Below, in pieces: positions 1 through 6,622 of a stretch of 13,867 nt of DNA. The notes beneath the pieces are model-generated. The model saw nothing but the letters and a program-made list of their open reading frames with translations. It was not told the DNA's origin and searched no databases. Source of the DNA: Baffinella frigidus. Its lineage: Eukaryota; Cryptophyceae; Cryptomonadales; Baffinellaceae. The stretch is from contig MU646952.1 of the NCBI GenBank assembly GCA_026770585.1, forward strand, positions 235,926-249,792, written 5' to 3'. How positions within the stretch are numbered: the first letter of the stretch is position 1; every line of letters begins with the position of its first letter. The position numbers were made by a program, and so were the translations under genes.

Positions 1-39
<39 letters not shown>

Positions 40-41
40 TG
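1..41. repeat. AT dinucleotide microsatellite
   Basis: Near-pure (AT)n run with one 'ac' interruption, cut by the window edge. It abuts the terminal repeat of the next element. Confidence 0.9.
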
Positions 42-108
42 TGAAGTAGCTCTGCCGCACGCGGGTTATTGGACTATTCTCAAGTTGACATTCTTAGAGC
101 CAGGATTC

Positions 109-177
109 GACCACCCAAGGATTTGGTATCCAACTTGTTTCCAAGTATTTGACCACCCAAGGGTTTGGTATTCGACT
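109..177. repeat. Direct repeat, two 27-bp copies
   Basis: GACCACCCAAGG-TTTGGTAT begins at 109 and again at 151, about 85-90% identical, inside the foldback 96-200. Confidence 0.75.
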
Positions 178-234
178 AAAAAGGTCAAATCCTGGCTTTA
201 GACATTCTGGGTTCGCGGTACAAACCCGTCAACT

Positions 235-380
235 TTCATCTCGAAAGATAGCTGAATCAGTTCCCTACTAGCGTTTTCACTGTAATTAGGAGGCCTAAAT
301 AGATTCACTACGGCCTAACTGAGTTCTCCTATTCAACCCCCTATTGAAAAGGAACTGATTCAGTTATCTTCCGAGATGAA
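235..380. repeat. Hairpin, 30-bp arms with 2 mismatches
   Basis: 235-264 and 351-380 are reverse complements (core AACTGATTCAG) around an 86-bp centre. MITE-like foldback nested in the larger element. Confidence 0.85.
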
Positions 381-444
381 CTTTGCAGCGAAAAGGAGCC
401 CAACCTCGCCGAATCTCAGCTCTGCCTCAGGTTTATTCTGCCTC

Positions 445-558
445 GTCCTAAAGGCTTTCTATTCGCCCGTTTGTACTGGATTTCTGCTCAATACTTTTAA
501 GGTCCTAAAGGCTTTCTATTCGCCCGTTTGTACTGGATTTCTTCTCAATACTTTTAAG
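445..558. repeat. 57-bp tandem duplication, two copies
   Basis: 445-501 and 502-558 differ at one base. Because 57 is divisible by three, the plus frame shows a repeated 19-residue string; this is a by-product, not evidence for a protein. Confidence 0.95.
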
Positions 559-655
559 GACGAGCCAGAATAAAACTCGGGCAGAGCTAGGAATCGACGA
601 AATCTGCCGTTTTCAAATGGCTGGTTTCGGTTTGGCTTGCGTCGGTTTGGCCTGC

Positions 656-745
656 GGGGAACCTCGATAACCGACCCAGTCGATTTGGCGTACAAAGGTG
701 CGAATGGCAGGCGAGATCTGGCTTTCGGGGGACCTCGATAATCGA
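656..745 (-). repeat. Duplicated tail of exon 5 with its donor site
   Basis: On the minus strand CGATTATCGAG/GTCCCCCG (745-727) recurs as CGGTTATCGAG/GTTCCCCG (674-656). The second copy would be a decoy donor 71 nt into the intron. Confidence 0.6.
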
Positions 746-859
746 GAGCTCGAGCGAGGCCGCGCCATTCTTGGCCCCTTCGACGACATTCTTGGCCCCT
801 TCAGTGACAGCATTGGCCCCTTCCGCCCAGAGCGTGCTCTTCATTATGCGCTCCTGCGC
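734..859 (-). CDS. Probable kinesin exon 5 with a 7-residue repeat insertion
   Basis: A 126-nt open segment from acceptor CTGAATCAG (ending 860; an alternative NAG lies 6 nt further in, same frame) to donor GAG/GTCCCC (733-732). It encodes 42 residues: AQERIMKSTLW, three imperfect 7-residue repeats EGA(N/K)xVx, then SLELSIIE. The last part fits kinesin beta-4, usually VS.LEIYNE, so the next exon would begin with V-Y-N-E-like codons; none is found before the window edge. The repeat block sits where most kinesins have a short loop between alpha-2 and beta-4 and comes from a 21-bp tandem repeat. Phase 0 in and out. Less certain than exons 1-4 because only the final octet is motor-like. Confidence 0.58.
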
Positions 860-3800
860 CTGATTCAGGGTTCAGGGTTTGGGTTCGCAAGACGGTGCAG
901 AAAACACAGGTTTCAGGGTTTAGGATTCAGGGTTCGTTTGTTTCTTGTTGGTTTAGGGTTTAGGGTTTAGGGTTTCGGGTTTAGTGGTTAGGGTTCAGGG
1001 TTCAGGGTTTAGGGTTTAGGGTGCAGGGTTTAGGGTTCAGAGTTTAGGGTTTAGGGTTTAGGGTTTAGGGTTTGGGGTTACCTGCATGCTCTTGAGAATG
1101 TGTCCAACAGCGTGGGTCAGGACACCTGCCTCCCGGTTTAGGGTTTAGGGTTTAGGATTTGGGGTTTGGGGTTTGGGGTTTGGGGTTTGGGGTTTAGGGT
1201 TTAGGGTTTGCGGTTTAGTTATGTTTTTGGGTTTAGGGTTTGGAATGTTGGGTGTAGGGTTTGGGGATAAGGGTCTGGGGTTCAGGGAGTAAGGCTCCAC
1301 CTTTCCCGGCCTGCAGTTTTCCTGGTACGAAACGCACCGCCACCCGACATATAAAAAGGGTTTAGGGTGTAGGGCTTAAGCTTGAGGGTTTAGGGCTGAG
1401 AGCTTAGGGCAGGTCAGCGTGCCAAGGAGGGTATGCGACTTTCCGGACCCTAGGCGCAGGCAAACCGGGACTGTCCCGCAGGCAACCCGGGGCCATACAT
1501 GTAGTTGTACACCCCATACAACTATTGTACACTCCATACAACCATTGTACACGCCATACAACCATTATACACCCCGTCCCCGGTTCAAAACGACCCGTCC
1601 ATCTACCCGTCGACTTATAAAAAGGTAGCGGGGTCAACCGGGCTGCATCAGCGTGCCGAGGAGCGTGTGCGACTTCCCGGACCCTAGGCGAACACTGTCC
1701 CGCAGGCAACCCGGGACCATACATGTAGTTGTACACCCCATACAACCATTGTACACCCCGTACAACTATTATACACCCCGTCCCCGGTACAAAACGACCC
1801 GTCCATCTACCCGTCGACTTATAAAAAGGTGGCGGGGTCAACCGGGCTGCATCGGCGTGCCGAGGAGCGTGTGCGACTTCCCGGACCCAGCGACCCCGTA
1901 CGCGAAGACGGTCCCGCTCGCGCCGTTGATCACGCTCTGCACGACCGGCTCGACCTGATGTAGGGTTTAGGGTTTAGGGCGTAGGGTTGAGGGTTGAGGG
2001 TTTAGGATTTAGGATTTATGATTGAGGGTTTAGGGTTTAGGGTTTAGGGTTTAGAGTTTAGGGTTTAGGATTTAGGATTTAGGATTTAGGGTTCAAGGTT
2101 TAGGGTTTTAGGTTTTAGGGTTTAGGGTTAGGGACGCGCCCCCCACGCGTGAGCCCTCCGGCTCCAATATTTGAAATGTTAACATTTGAAATGTCAACTT
2201 TTGAAATGTTAACATTTCAAGTGTTAACATTCGTCGAAAGTGGAATAGGGCGGGCCGAAGGCACAGGTGGGGGGGAGAGAGAGGTGGGGGGGTATGGTGA
2301 AGGAGGGAGGGAGGAAGGGAGGGAGGAAGGGAGCGGGGAGGGGAGGAAGAGGGCGGGAGGGGGGGAGGGAGGGGGGGTTATGGATTATGGCGCAGGTTTG
2401 TGGGTGCAGGGTAGAGGGTAGGGACCTCCTTAGCGAAGACATCCTCCTGCGTCGACGCGGCCGTGTACAGCCTGCTCGCCCCCAAGGTGGTCAGACGCGC
2501 CAACGCTCAACGCTCAACCCTTTACACCCTCAACCCAACGGACCCCGATGCTGTGCCACGTACAGCCTGCTCATTACCAAAGTGGTCAGACGCGCCAACT
2601 CGCAAGCCACCTGGACACGTAGGGTATGGGCTCGTTTCTTAAGGCTCACAGACTTTTGTATCACTCAACTCAAGGCCCACCCTCAACCCCTGTACAGCCT
2701 GACCACCTTAGGGGAGCCTGCTCACCCCCAAGATGGTCAGAAGCGAATCGCCAAGCCCTCAACCCTTAACCCAACGTGCTCCGAAGCTGTGCCGTGCACA
2801 GCCCGCTGATTGCGAAGGTGGTCAAAAGCGCCGACTCTCAACCCTCAACCCTTAACCCATCGGGCCCCAAAGCTGTGCTGTGTACAGCCTGCTCACCCCC
2901 ACGGTGGTCAGAAGCGCCAAGTCTGAACGCTGAACCCTAAACCCGTGTGCAGCCTGCAATCCCCCCCGCCAGTCAGTCACACCGCGCATTGCGAAGGTAG
3001 TCAGGTGCGCTGCGGATCGCCAAACTCCCAACCCTAGACCCGCGTACAGCCTGCTCATTGCCAAGGTGGTCAGAAGCGAATCGCCAAACCCTGAACCCTC
3101 AACCCGCGTACAGCCTGCACATCGCCCCGCCAGTCAGTCACGCCGTTTTATTCCAAAGGTGGTCAAAAGCGCCAACTCTCAACCCTCAACCCAACGGGCC
3201 CGGAACCTGTGCCACGTACAGCCTGCACCCCCCCCGCGCCAGTCAGTCACACCGCGCATTGCGAAGTCAGTCAGGTGCGCTGCGGATCGCCAAACTCTCA
3301 ACCCTAGACCCGTGCACAGCTGTACATGGGTTGTATGTACAGCTGTACCTGGGTCGTCTGAGAAGAGACTTGTGTTGAACTTATGACGTCGGACCATCAA
3401 CTTAAGGCGTCCAGAGAGGGCAGCCCCGGAAGGTTAGGCGCGCTCTTCGATACGCCATACACCATACACCATAAACCATGAACCATAAACCATGAACTAT
3501 AAACCATAAACCCCAAGCCATACACCATAAACCATCAACCATCAACCATAAACCATAAACACCAAGCCATAAACTTCTTCGAGTTCACAACATCCCCCGG
3601 TGCTCTGCGCGTCAGCCCTAAGAGCAGACTGTAGGGAGGATGAGGAGGAGGGGAGGTGCGGCCGTGTACAGCCGGCGCATGGTTCTACCGGTCAGATCAC
3701 TCCTTCTTCTTCTTCTTTATTACCCTCACATGGTGTGCGCCATGGGGACCTCGAGAGAGGCCCCCCAGCAGATCACTCCCACGCCAGATTGATCGAGGGA

Positions 3801-4944
3801 AACCGACGTCTTATCCACGTAAGATCTGACGTGGTTGACTTAAGGATTCAAGGGGTTTCCCGTGAAAGATGTCAAAAGTGGATGTTTTGATCATCCTGGC
3901 GCGGTCCGTCGAGAGACGCGGTGCCAACCGCGACACTCTCATCCGGACGAGTATTCATCATGAATACGATTTGGGGGTATCTTAAGGGGTATAAATAAGA
4001 CAGTCGTCTATCTAGACTTCATTTAGAGCCTCAAGATACACCAAAATCGAATCGGAGATCCCCGAAATCGTATTCATTATGAATACTCGTCCGGATGAAC
4101 TCGTTGCCAAGGTGGTCAGACGCTCGTTGCGCGTGTGGTCAGACGCGCTGCGAACCGCCAGCACCCTGAACCCGAAACCCGCGTACAGCCAGCACATCGC
4201 CCCGCCGGCAAGACGAGAAGTGGACGATTTGACTTTCACAGGTTGAAGGCGATCCGTCCAGACTCGCTTCGCATCGCTGTCAAACCCACCTAAACCCCAA
4301 AGCCTAAGCCTAAAGCCTAAAGCCTAAAGCCTACACACCGATACTGTGCGCGTCAGCCCCATCCGCAGACTGTACGCGCCAGGCCCACCAAGCGCTTTGC
4401 ATTGCTAAACCCTCAGCACTCAACCCTGAACCCTGCACCCTGCAGCACTGAACCTGAACCATCAACCGTTAACCGTCCACCCTAAACGTCCCGCGATGCT
4501 GTGCACGTCAGCATCATCCGCCGGTCAAGCGCTGCAACAAGACGCGCTTCGCATCGCCGTGGTGGAGGAGGTCGGGTGCATGCTGAGGGTGCATGGCTCA
4601 GGTGCTAGGGTGTGAAGGTGTTAAGGTTTCACAACGGCGATCCGAAGACCGGCGCGTCAGGCCCGTTGGCGGACTGTGGGGGGGGTCAGGAGGGGGGGGG
4701 GTGCGGGTGAGGAGGGGAGCGAGAAGAAGCGTCCGGGGTGGATGCGAGGGGAACGGGCGGGGGGAGACCCGTCGAACTTGTAGACGGAGGAGCCGCGTCC
4801 GCCGCGGGCGTCGTTGAGCTGCAGCGCCCGGCAGCCGTCGACCTGGGTGATCTCCGTGCAACAGCGCGTGGACTCGGAGGGGAGGGCCGGGCGAACGCGG
4901 CAGGCCAGCCGCACGCGGAAGGGCGGGTCGGATGGGTCGGCCAT
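734..4944 (-). CDS. Kinesin motor-domain gene, kinesin-10-like, 5' half, five exons, open at the left edge
   Basis: Spliced minus-strand gene: exons 4944-4769, 2471-2426, 1954-1843, 1125-1082, 859-734. All introns are GT-AG and phases fit (2, 0, 1, 0), giving 168 codons without a stop. Seen: RVRLACRVRP at residues 10-19 (motor beta-1), YKFD at 55-58, STQEDVF at 65-71, FAYG at 91-94, P-loop GVAGSGKS at 94-101 followed by HTLLG, then PGV at 111-113. Order, spacing and P-loop position are those of a kinesin motor head, the microtubule-stimulated ATPase. HTLLGTPMQPGV and CRVRP most resemble kinesin-10 (KIF22/Kid), chromosome-arm motors of mitosis; that subfamily call is from memory. Switch I, switch II and the tail lie beyond the window. 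The start is the first ATG after a stop-containing leader, giving Met-Ala before beta-1. Odd: introns are packed with copies of the gene's own splice junctions. Motor identity is firm, subfamily tentative, exon 5 the weakest part. Confidence 0.9.
768..830. repeat. 21-bp tandem repeat inside exon 5, about three copies
   Basis: Units of the form CATTCTTGGCCCCTTC plus five bases on the plus strand. The 21-bp period keeps frame and gives the 7-residue EGA repeats of the kinesin insertion. Confidence 0.85.
866..1081. repeat. Telomere-like TTTAGGG array in kinesin intron 4
   Basis: Degenerate TTTAGGG/TTCAGGG heptamers fill almost the whole 221-nt intron between exons 4 and 5 (C-rich on the gene's sense strand). 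Confidence 0.92.
1082..1125 (-). CDS. Kinesin exon 4 (helix alpha-2 end)
   Basis: A 44-nt island of unique sequence embedded in TTTAGGG-like repeats, bounded by acceptor GGAGGCAG (ending 1126) and donor CAG/GTAACC (1081-1080). With one base carried from exon 3 it encodes GVLTHAVGHILKSMQ. This matches the kinesin motor pattern PGV..RA...I after the P-loop helix. It ends in phase 0. The exact phase fit and the match right after PG of exon 3 make it hard to explain as chance. Nothing else of about 40 bp in the surrounding repeats is unique. Confidence 0.85.
1136..1410. repeat. Telomere-like TTTAGGG/TTTGGGG array in kinesin intron 3
   Basis: Heptamers, including a run of GGTTTGG, interrupted at about 1290-1355 by non-repetitive sequence in which I see nothing recognisable. 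Confidence 0.9.
1415..1895. repeat. 204-234-bp tandem repeat carrying kinesin exon 3 tails
   Basis: Units start at 1415, 1649 and 1853 (periods 234 and 204). Each holds the reverse complement of GSGKSHTLLGT plus what follows; the first two continue through a block of TACAAC minisatellites and an ATAAAAAGG intron segment. The unit at 1853 lies in functional exon 3; the other two are decayed. Relative to exon 3 the second copy lacks 10 nt just before GSGKS, putting an in-frame TAG after GTVFA. Confidence 0.92.
1505..1790. repeat. ~19-bp minisatellite (TACAACYATTGTACACCCCA), two blocks
   Basis: Four units at about 1505-1580 and three at about 1729-1790, nested in the larger tandem repeat. The unequal unit count contributes to the difference between the 234- and 204-bp periods. 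Confidence 0.88.
1843..1954 (-). CDS. Kinesin exon 3 (P-loop exon)
   Basis: A 112-nt exon from acceptor CTACATCAG (1957-1955 is CAG) to donor CCCG/GTTGAC (1842-1841). It reads VEPVVQSVINGASGTVFAYG followed by VAGSGKSHTLLGTPMQPG. GVAGSGKS is the Walker A of the motor (usual kinesin form GQTGSGKT); the Ser for Thr at the end is a conservative variant. It ends in phase 1, and exon 4 supplies GT to complete glycine 112. The intron before it ends in CCCTAAA-type repeats directly against the acceptor. The 3' part of this exon plus its donor is repeated twice more downstream in gene order, at about 1644-1700 and 1415-1460. Confidence 0.92.
1960..2132. repeat. Telomere-like TTTAGGG array in kinesin intron 2
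   Basis: Degenerate heptamers (TTTAGGG, TTGAGGG, TTTAGGA) running to within 6 nt of the exon 3 acceptor. Confidence 0.92.
2167..2232. repeat. 15-bp tandem repeat (ATTTGAAATGTTAAC)
   Basis: About four imperfect units in intron 2. The repeated FEMLT/FEMST string in the plus frame is a by-product. Confidence 0.85.
2265..2383. repeat. Purine-rich G-run tract in intron 2
   Basis: About 120 bp of almost only A and G on the plus strand with many GGG runs. It could form triplex or G-quadruplex DNA. On the kinesin sense strand it is a long polypyrimidine tract. Confidence 0.85.
2426..2471 (-). CDS. Kinesin exon 2 (STQEDVF segment)
   Basis: This 46-nt exon lies between acceptor GCGAGCAG (ending 2472) and donor GAG/GTCCCT (2425). 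Its first G completes the phase-2 codon of exon 1; the rest reads LYTAASTQEDVFAKE, the conserved kinesin stretch between the FD of the preceding strand and the P-loop strand (family pattern: TQ-acid-x-V/I-F/Y). It ends in phase 0 and joins VEPVVQS of exon 3. A CTGAC sequence, matching a branch-point consensus, sits about 25 nt upstream of the acceptor. Acceptor and exon head are copied repeatedly in the intron before it. Too short to be found without splicing. Confidence 0.87.
2465..3330. repeat. Degenerate tandem array of decoy exon 2 acceptors in intron 1
   Basis: Units of roughly 65-130 bp, each with (minus strand) a CTGAC-like branch motif, an AG, the start of exon 2 (GCTGTAC), then GGGTTGAGGGTT heptamers. 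The 13-mer GTACAGCCTGCTC (plus strand) is exact at 2465 (the functional site), 2560, 2882 and 3044; near copies start about 2692, 2795, 2945, 3108 and 3216. Outliers occur at 3658-3673 and about 4182-4195. Confidence 0.87.
3331..3450. other. Intron 1 sequence, nothing recognised
   Basis: Non-repetitive sequence inside intron 1 between the decoy array and the CCATAAA array. A short TACAGCTGTAC palindrome lies near 3337-3347. Confidence 0.5.
3452..3573. repeat. CCATAAA heptamer array in intron 1
   Basis: Some sixteen degenerate ACCATAA/ACCATCA/GCCATAA units. The period equals the TTTAGGG arrays but the sequence differs. Confidence 0.9.
3574..3938. other. Intron 1, mostly non-repetitive; one exon 2-head fragment
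   Basis: 3658-3673 matches the functional exon 2 head (GCTGTACACGGCCGC on the minus strand) better than any array copy but lacks the AG just before it. I see no exon in the rest. Confidence 0.4.
3939..4098. mobile_element. 160-bp foldback (MITE-like) element in intron 1
   Basis: Arms 3939-3977 and 4060-4098 are 39-bp reverse complements with two mismatches. The arms themselves contain a palindrome (GTATTCATCATGAATAC), and the 82-bp centre is partly self-complementary. No coding capacity. Confidence 0.85.
4099..4592. repeat. Degenerate repeats in the first part of intron 1
   Basis: Holds diverged decoy units (4105-4215, 4330-4400, 4490-4560), an AAAGCCT heptamer run at 4296-4332, and CCCTGAA/CCCTCAA-type heptamers at 4405-4485. 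No coding signal beyond this. Confidence 0.6.
4769..4944 (-). CDS. Kinesin exon 1 (start codon and motor beta-1)
   Basis: The ATG at 4944-4942 opens MADPSDPP, then RVRLACRVRPALPSE, the beta-1 strand and nucleotide-contacting RxRP of kinesins. VDGCRALQL and SSVYKFD follow, matching the strand pairs before the FD.V.. segment. The exon stops after GAC GG with donor GTCTCC at 4768, leaving phase 2, which one G from exon 2 completes as glycine 59. The frame is open a further 17 codons upstream of the ATG (to a TGA near 5000), so a longer amino end fed by an upstream exon cannot be excluded: there are AG acceptor-like sites just before the ATG. Codons are strongly G/C at third positions. GC-rich frames on both strands here are shadows of this exon. 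Confidence 0.88.
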
Positions 4945-5155
4945 CCTGAAGGTTCCGACGGAGTCCTCGGAGCTCTCGGAGGTGCTACCCTGCACGCCTC
5001 AAGCGCGTTTCGCGAAGCAGAGCGGGCGGCGCCAAGAGACGTCAGCCCTCGAGAACGTTGGCCGTGTTTGTTCCGCGCGGGGTTGTGGTCCTGAGAGAAC
5101 AGGGGAGAGCCCACACAGCTCGAGAACTAAAGGACAGGAAGATTTTTGTGATCGT
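4945..5155 (-). promoter_or_regulatory. GC-rich 5' leader / upstream region of the kinesin gene
   Basis: No ATG occurs on the minus strand between the chosen start and about 5180, and GC content drops abruptly past 5155 into AT-rich DNA. This fits a transcribed 5' leader or proximal promoter. No TATA box or other recognisable core promoter motif is seen. Confidence 0.35.
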
Positions 5156-5340
5156 TGAAAATTGAATTTACAATCCATTTTACACGATTGAATTTTTACA
5201 ATGAATTTAAGATCCTGTCGCGTCCTACACGCCTTCTGATATACCTTTGAAAATTGTAATATACCCTCAAAAAAAAGTAAATTGACTTATCTTTCCAAAA
5301 GTTAACCTGATGACCGCAAAGGGCCGAGACGACCCCCTTA
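5156..5340. other. AT-rich spacer upstream of the kinesin gene
   Basis: Two direct copies of ATTGAATTT(TT)ACAAT at about 5161 and 5187, otherwise AT-rich with no gene seen. It marks a sharp composition break from the GC-rich leader. Confidence 0.55.
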
Positions 5341-5675
5341 TTCTCGAATATGGCATTTGATCAATCCTCCCGGGGGACGATGCATGGTGGCATGGTGGCC
5401 ACGCTGATATCAAGGGCGGTCTCTCCCTGGGCCTGTCCTTTGTCGGTGCAACCCGGTCTGGCACACCCACCCGCCTCAATCCAAGCTCCTCCCTGCTGCC
5501 ACTCTGCACCACAAGGGCTTGCAGTCCCCTGCCGCTGCCGCGTATAGAGCGCCAGCAGCCTACCACGGAACCACATCATGATCGCGAAGCGCGAGAGAAT
5601 GGGAAGCGCTTGAGCTTATTTAGAATACCTATTAACGCCTGGTTGTGGCAGGCGCCAGATAGGTCGTGCGCTGAC
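5341..5675. other. GC-rich island without an assignable gene
   Basis: The plus frame from 5350 contains RGTMHGGMVATLI, which resembles the active-site stretch of hotdog-fold thioesterases. The usual acidic residue after it is absent, the next ~40 residues do not fit, and no splice context is clear. A decayed or partial exon is possible; chance is too. Confidence 0.2.
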
Positions 5676-5978
5676 ACCTGATGTGGTCCGAAAGGAAGCA
5701 TGGCTTTTCTGCAGATAAGTTCCAGTGTCCGCCTATGTTGGGAGCTCGAAGAACCTAAAGGATCTCAAGGGCACAACCTCAGTGGGGGTGCATACATGGC
5801 TGCCTGTTGGTAGTAATAATGACCCCCCTCCCCCAGGACCGCGGAAGGGTCCAAGGCGTTTATTGATACATTCTCTGGGATGATAGGGGTTGGTGACCTA
5901 CAGGTTCTTTAGGTCCTTTAGGTTGTTCGAGCTTCCACCATAGGCGGACACTGGAGCGTATCCTGTTATCCTGCAGAC
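5676..5978. repeat. Inverted pair of family A repeats
   Basis: 5676-5764 is a minus-oriented copy and 5906-5978 a plus copy of the family with core TAGGCGGACACYGGA, facing each other around a ~140-bp centre (5765-5905). The centre holds no recognisable gene. Confidence 0.75.
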
Positions 5979-6032
5979 CGGCCCTGATTGTTTTCAAGCG
6001 TCAAACCCTCCAGTGCAGGACAGATTCATATG

Positions 6033-6200
6033 CGGAAACGATGTAAAAATACTGTTTTTGGCCACGCGTAAAATTGATTCTCCCCTTGACAACAAGCCGC
6101 TTTTGGCGCATCAAAACAAAACACGCCAAAAGTGGCTTGTTTTCAAGGGGAGAATCAACTTTACGCGTGGCCAAAAACAGTATTTTTATATCGTTTTCGG
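6033..6200. mobile_element. 168-bp near-perfect palindromic element
   Basis: Arms 6033-6108 and 6124-6200 (76-77 bp) are about 90% reverse-complementary around a 15-bp loop. Because of this, both strands show a similar open frame (KILFLATRK..DSPL); these are mirror images, not two genes. No target-site duplication is obvious. Confidence 0.88.
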
Positions 6201-6341
6201 AGATGAAGATGGAACGCAGCAGCACCGGCCAGGGCGTGTGCGTTTCTGCAGTGCAGGGGTACCGTCAAATTTGACCGCATCGCCACTTAAGGGATACTAA
6301 ACATTGAGGTCTCTCACGTTCCTACCTGCAACATGCCGGTA

Positions 6342-6458
6342 CATGGGTACCTCGCGCATAAGAAAGCGCCCACCCCCACAGGACCACCACAGGGCCCTAG
6401 GCATAGGCCTCCTGTAGGGTCCTAGGGGGGCGCGGTTTCTTATGAGCGTTCTTGCCGG
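6342..6458. mobile_element. MITE-like element C, degenerate copy
   Basis: Left end CATGGGTACCTCGCGCATAAGAAA, right side TTTCTTATGAGCG at 6436-6448, with a GGCCCTAGGCATAGGCCT centre shared with 11001-11118. A TA precedes the left end; the right end has decayed. Confidence 0.7.
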
Positions 6459-6481
6459 AGGCTGGTCTCAGCCCTCGGAGG

Positions 6482-6622
6482 CCTAGCTCTGCCTCAGTCG
6501 TGTTGACTGACTATGCTTAAGTTGACATGCCGGGTGTGTGGTACATATTCGTCAACTTTGGAGCGGAAAAGGGCCCGGTCTCACCAAATTGGTGAGACCA
6601 AATAGACTGAGACAGGGCTAGG
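6482..6622. mobile_element. 141-bp element D with 18-bp terminal inverted repeats
   Basis: 6482-6499 and 6605-6622 are reverse complements with two mismatches (CCTAGCTCTGCCTCAGTC). Inside, 6577-6599 is a perfect 11+1+11 palindrome (GGTCTCACCAA core). Shares termini and internal motifs with 47-589. Confidence 0.8.

Larger units (their letters stand above)
47..589. mobile_element. Composite inverted-repeat element (family D termini)
   Basis: Ends are a perfect 10-bp inverted repeat, TAGCTCTGCC at 47-56 and its complement at 580-589. The same terminal motif bounds the element at 6482-6622, so the two belong to one family. Inside are nested foldbacks: 96-112 with 184-200; 235-264 with 351-380; and 411-450 with about 553-590. 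No transposase is encoded; the small reading frames come from the repeats. It lies beyond exon 5 of the kinesin gene and could be intronic. Confidence 0.5.

Noticed and set aside
96-112. tRNA T-arm-like GGTCGAATCCTGGCTC on the minus strand
   Set aside because: No acceptor, D or anticodon arms can be folded around it, and the motif belongs to a repeated foldback.
445-558. Repeat protein with 19-residue units
   Set aside because: The period is a multiple of three by chance and the frame is only 65 codons inside a mobile-element-like region.
2267-2809. 180-codon plus-strand open frame
   Set aside because: It crosses the purine tract and the decoy array, antisense to kinesin exon 2, and has repeat-derived composition.
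3985-3998. TATA box (GGTATAAATAAG)
   Set aside because: It lies in the loop of a foldback inside intron 1 and has no gene placed to use it.
4686-5114. Long minus-strand frame overlapping kinesin exon 1 in another phase, and plus-strand frames 4738-5158
   Set aside because: The Arg/Pro/Ser-rich composition is typical of out-of-phase GC-rich DNA; only the phase with RVRLACRVRP is a recognisable protein.
6001-6300. Two similar proteins on opposite strands
   Set aside because: They mirror each other because the DNA is a palindrome; no independent coding evidence.
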